Shown: positions 33,196 through 36,309 of the stretch, in pieces
Layout of the letters: the number at the start of each line of letters is the position of its first letter
Position numbering within the stretch: position 1 is the stretch's first letter
Source: Candidatus Methylomirabilota bacterium
GTDB taxonomy: Bacteria; Methylomirabilota; Methylomirabilia; Methylomirabilales; CSP1-5
DNA length: 36,309 nucleotides
NCBI GenBank assembly: GCA_027293415.1
Contig: JAPUFX010000015.1
Location: 1-36,309, forward strand
Direction of reading: 5' to 3'
Made by a program: the position numbers and the translations under genes
The notes under the pieces: generated by a model
Database searches by the model: none
The model's input: the letters and a program-made list of their open reading frames with translations, nothing else
What the model was told of the DNA's origin: nothing

Positions 33196-34923
33196 TTAAC
33201 GGACGGATTTCGCCCGCTGCTTCGTTTTCTCTTCTCGTCTGGTGCTCGCACGAACCACCCGGTTGCGCCCGCGGCGCTTCGCCTGGTAAAGGGCGGCATC
33301 GGCGCTGGCGATAATGGATTCGGGGGCATCGCCGTGCTCTCGAAATCCGGCGACGCCGATGCTGACGGTGATCTGTTTGCTCCCGTTGCCAAATGTCTCC
33401 ATGGCCACGCGAGTGCGAATACGTTCAGCAGACTCCAAGCCTCCAGTTAATGCGGTTTCTGGAAGCATGACCAGGAACTCCTCGCCCCCATAGCGCGCCA
33501 CATAATCAACGCTGCGGATCGATTCCCTGAAGATGGACGCGATCTTGGAAAGCAGCTCGTCTCCGGCGAGGTGGCCGAAGCTGTCGTTATACTTCTTGAA
33601 GTGATCAATATCGATCATGAGTACCGAAAAGGGACGTTCGTGCCGGCGGGCTCGGGCCACCTCATTGGCGAGGGTTTCCATTAAATGTTTTCGGTTATAG
33701 AGCCCGGTCAGGCTGTCGGTGACGGAGAGCTGTGCCAGCTCCCTGTTTCTCTCGCTCAGCGTGTTGTTGATGGCGGCCAAATCGTCCCGCCCTTGGTGCA
33801 GGCGGGCCACCATATCGTTGAAGACCTCGGTCATGTAACCCACCTCGCCGCCGCTCAAGACGGGAAGATCCACTTGCAGGTCACCGGCAGCCACCTTGGC
33901 CGCGCCTTTGGTCAGGCGATCCAGGGGACGAACGATGGTGAGGCCGAGGATATAGGCGGTCAGGCCGATGCCCAGCAGTAGCCCTGACACCATCAGCAGG
34001 GTCAGATTCCGAAGCCGGACAACCTGAGCGTATGCTTCCTCCCCTCGTATCTCTGCTACAACCGCCCATTCCAATTGGGGCACACGCTTGAGGGTTCCCA
34101 CGACCTCTTTCCCCTGGTGGTCCGTGTATTCGAGTGAGGCCGCCTCTTTTTTAAACAGCGCCTGGGTGGTCCGAGGCGCCAGTTTTGATTTCATGAATGG
34201 CGAGGGGATCAGCCGAGAACTGATGACCAGGGTCCCATCCTGGGCGATCACATACACGTGTCCTGATCTTCCAAGAGAGAAGCTTTTCAGGAACTTATGA
34301 ATTGTTTGAAAATTTAGTCTTGCCGTCAGTACCCCCAAGAAGCGACCGTTTGCGGCCTTGATAGGTACGGCGATCATCATTCCCACTTTTTTCAAGGCCT
34401 CGTCCCAATGCGCCTCACCCAGGATGATATCATCTTTTCTTGCGAGGTTCAGCCAGCCGGGTGGGAGGGTTACAGGGCCAGGCCGGCGAGCGGTGGTGGC
34501 CACGACTTGGGCCTTCTGGTTGATAACCAGGAGTTCTTCGTAGTCGACAAATTTCGCCCGGACCGATTTGAGGTAGTCCTTTAGGCGTCGGAGTGCCTTG
34601 CCTTCCTTACCTGTGGCACCGTGGTCCCGAAGGATTTTCTCCAGGTTCTCTGAAACCTCGTAGGAGCTCGAGAAGACGCGCACGTCGTAGAAACGCTCCT
34701 TGAGCCATAAGTCAATCTCCCGTGCAGTATGGGAGGTAACATTTCGCAGTTCCTCCGTGATCTTTTCCGTCAGGGACCGCTTGTTCTGCACGTACGATAG
34801 CCAGCCCATGGTCAGGGATGGGATGAGGGTGGCCAGCAGAGCGAAGACCAAGATCTTGCTCTTGATGCTGTGCAAGCGGAAGGTATCGAGGAAGGTCGAA
34901 ATGGTTTCTTCCCAGGAACCCAA
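33196..34923 (-). CDS. Membrane diguanylate cyclase (Cache-HAMP-GGDEF)
   Basis: Makes c-di-GMP in response to an extracytoplasmic signal. A first membrane helix (about 21-42) precedes a large periplasmic region of about 250 residues with Cache/PAS-like features (LLVINQKAQVVATT, VYVIAQDGTLVISS). A second helix (about 305-330), a HAMP domain (TIVRPLDRLTKGAAKVAAGDL) and the GGDEF domain follow. The active site is intact GGEEF (479-483), with the RSVD inhibitory site five residues before it, so product inhibition is expected. I chose TTG at 34923 behind AGGAGGGG (575 residues); GTG at 35004 would add 27 residues without a clear ribosome-binding site. Confidence 0.93.
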   Translation of the reverse strand: MGSWEETISTFLDTFRLHSIKSKILVFALLATLIPSLTMGWLSYVQNKRSLTEKITEELRNVTSHTAREIDLWLKERFYDVRVFSSSYEVSENLEKILRDHGATGKEGKALRRLKDYLKSVRAKFVDYEELLVINQKAQVVATTARRPGPVTLPPGWLNLARKDDIILGEAHWDEALKKVGMMIAVPIKAANGRFLGVLTARLNFQTIHKFLKSFSLGRSGHVYVIAQDGTLVISSRLIPSPFMKSKLAPRTTQALFKKEAASLEYTDHQGKEVVGTLKRVPQLEWAVVAEIRGEEAYAQVVRLRNLTLLMVSGLLLGIGLTAYILGLTIVRPLDRLTKGAAKVAAGDLQVDLPVLSGGEVGYMTEVFNDMVARLHQGRDDLAAINNTLSERNRELAQLSVTDSLTGLYNRKHLMETLANEVARARRHERPFSVLMIDIDHFKKYNDSFGHLAGDELLSKIASIFRESIRSVDYVARYGGEEFLVMLPETALTGGLESAERIRTRVAMETFGNGSKQITVSIGVAGFREHGDAPESIIASADAALYQAKRRGRNRVVRASTRREEKTKQRAKSVR

Positions 34924-35029
34924 AAGGCCCCTCCTTTTCGAAGGGTGCACCTTGCAAAAACTGAACCAGATTAGAGGCCTTTCAGAATTCCTCCTGCCTG
35001 GCACATGGACCGGCCACGGTCATACCTAG

Positions 35030-35080
35030 GGAAAAAGAAAGAGCCCGGCACTGTGAGCCGGGCCCTCTCTTTCCAGCGTG
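35030..35080 (-). terminator. Intrinsic terminator, both strands possible
   Basis: A perfect GCCCGGC/GCCGGGC stem (35043-35049 and 35057-35063) with a 7-nt loop is extended by complementary AAAGAAAGAG and CTCTCTTT flanks. Read on the minus strand it is followed by a T-rich tract, so it would end transcripts arriving from the channel-like gene before the GGDEF gene. Confidence 0.7.
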
Positions 35081-35128
35081 ATCCTTGCCTTCAGGAGTCT
35101 TTGGACCGTATGGACTGTATCCACCCCC

Positions 35129-35328
35129 CTAGTGCCGCACCAACTATTTCCCGCTAACAATCCCCCCTTGGTGCGGCACTTCCGCTAGGGGGGCAGGCCC
35201 CCCATCGGCGCGCGGCTTTGGCCTCGCTGAGCACCCCCCAGGCGTAGGGGAGGCTCTCCCCTACATCCCCTCAGTGCCCCTCGCGGAAGCTTGGTCTACT
35301 TAGCAGGAGTTAGATGGAGGGGCACTAA
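35129..35328 (-). repeat. CTAG-bounded MITE, family B copy 2 (200 bp)
   Basis: The reverse-complement partner of 27286-27485, with the same 200-bp length and scattered substitutions. It starts with CTAG (35129-35132) and ends with CTAA (35325-35328), so one terminus has lost its last G. Terminal repeats read CTAGTGCCGCACCAACTATT on the left and TTAGTGCCCCTCCATCTAAC from the right. It overlaps the 3' end of the minus-strand channel-like gene and supplies its last codons and stop. Confidence 0.85.
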
Positions 35329-36309
35329 CTCGCGGGCCGCGATATCGCGGCCTCCGAGGCCGAAGGCTATCGCTACGGCCACGGCGATTGCCCCGAGCAG
35401 CAGACCAAAGGTCAGATTGATGATCTCATTCGCCAGGCCCATCTGCCGGAGCGCCATGGCCCCCGCCAGCACGACGATCGAGAGCCGCGCGGCCATGGCC
35501 AACAAACCGGCCTGAGCTGCTCCACTCGCCAGCACGGTTTTGGAGGCCAGATTGGCGAGGTAGAGGCCGATGGCAAAGATGATCAGCCCCAAGAAAATAT
35601 GATCGGCGAAGACCAGGAACTGCGCGATCAGGTCACCTAATGCCTCAAAGCCAAGCAGCCCCAATGCCTCGATGGTGGCAAACAACATGATCGCCACGAG
35701 AACGAGGTATCCGACGATGGCTGATGGGGTCCGCGCTGCTTCAGCAGACTCCCTGGCGAGCCCGAGTCGCACCAGGAGGGCATCGAACCGACCCCACTGA
35801 GCAGATTGGCGATCAGTCCGCTCACCACGCGCCCTACCATATATGCCAGCGACACGAGCAGCATGGCGGCAAAAATGGCAGGGATCGCCTCGAGGATCAT
35901 GTTGAGCATGTTGCTGGCCGGTCGGGTGATTGCTTCCAATGCCAAAGCGTTCAGTGCGGCAATCAGCACCGGGATAAGAATCAAGATGTAGACGACCAGG
36001 CCAAGGACCCCGGAAAGGCGCTGCGTCCCCAGCACTGGCGCTAATCCCACCCGGTCACTCAGCCCGTCCGCCCCGACAGCGACCAGCAGGTTGGTCACAA
36101 TCCGTTGCACAATGCGGGCGAGGAACCAGCCGACGCCCAGGATCAGACCCGCGGCGAAGAGGCTAGGGAGAAAACGAAGGATCTGGTTCATCATGTCTTG
36201 GACCGGCCGGAGCAGCCCTTCCAAGGCCAGGGCACCCAGCACTGCGGGTAAAAAGAGCAGAAAGACCAGCCAGTACACCGCATCGGCGACCGATTTCGTG
36301 AGGGGGACG
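35296..36309 (-). pseudogene. Frameshifted TM-helix / mechanosensitive-channel-like gene, 5' end outside window
   Basis: Two overlapping minus-strand frames make one membrane protein with many hydrophobic helices. The upstream part runs from the window edge (SVADAVYWLVFLLFLPAVLG) to ANLLSGVG. The downstream part resumes as DALLVRLGLARE and continues to GGRDIAARELV. Adding one base near 35787-35790 would join them, giving the repeated amphipathic helix pattern of the conserved-TM-helix/MscS-related family. As read, the frame shifts after SGVG. Reading continues from the window edge without a start, so the gene is partial. The last about nine residues and the stop come from the family B repeat. 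Either a real frameshift or a sequencing error. Confidence 0.75.

Noticed and set aside
1-36309. CRISPR array, prophage or toxin-antitoxin cluster
   Set aside because: No regularly spaced repeats, phage structural genes or toxin-antitoxin pairs were seen.

Overview
The window is a chromosomal stretch of a GC-rich, Gram-negative bacterium. LpxC (lipid A synthesis), lipoproteins with clear lipoboxes, an NtrY/NtrX-type sigma-54 regulatory pair and a DnaG-RpoD block all point that way. The mix of RNase J, an RNase HIII-type enzyme, DciA, bactofilin and many GTG/TTG starts, plus short degenerate intergenic repeats, would suit an uncultured lineage such as NC10/Methylomirabilota or a relative. That placement is inference; no rRNA gene is present to confirm it.

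Layout. (1) 1-194: a 197-bp hairpin-rich mobile repeat (family A), cut by the window edge. (2) 259-4821: dnaG, rpoD and a CdsZ-like coiled-coil/zinc-ribbon gene. (3) 4822-9285: an intergenic region with a -24/-12 (sigma-54) promoter match, then a 1365-residue signalling protein: GGDEF, STAND-type ATPase, a duplicated uncharacterised domain and HEAT-like repeats. (4) 9346-10053 (minus): an RNase HIII-like enzyme without the usual N-terminal domain. (5) 10381-16738: dciA, lpxC, then ntrY-ntrX, a HAMP membrane protein and a bactofilin as a tight operon. (6) 16735-16931: a second family A copy in inverted orientation; its terminal CTAG contains the bactofilin stop codon. (7) 17228-19459: a Tat-signal M48 peptidase with a LysM-like tail, a TPR protein, a 45-residue zinc-ribbon protein and a cold-shock protein with a long leader. 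(8) 19782-27194: galU, lon, rnj, ftsK. (9) 27191-27485: two abutting CTAG-bounded repeats, the first overlapping the ftsK stop codon. (10) 27798-33171: two related signal peptidase I genes, a 353-residue unknown protein, small unknown proteins, lipoproteins, DUF427 and DUF3047 proteins. (11) 33196-36309: a membrane GGDEF protein, a terminator, a second family B repeat, and a frameshifted, window-truncated TM-helix/mechanosensitive-channel-like gene.

Most genes are housekeeping (replication initiation, primary sigma factor, RNA turnover, proteolysis, chromosome segregation, envelope synthesis). The unusual content is the non-autonomous CTAG-bounded repeats sitting on gene ends, one with an internally flipped hairpin loop, and the giant GGDEF-ATPase-HEAT protein behind a putative sigma-54 promoter. 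No transposase, rRNA, tRNA or CRISPR array was found.
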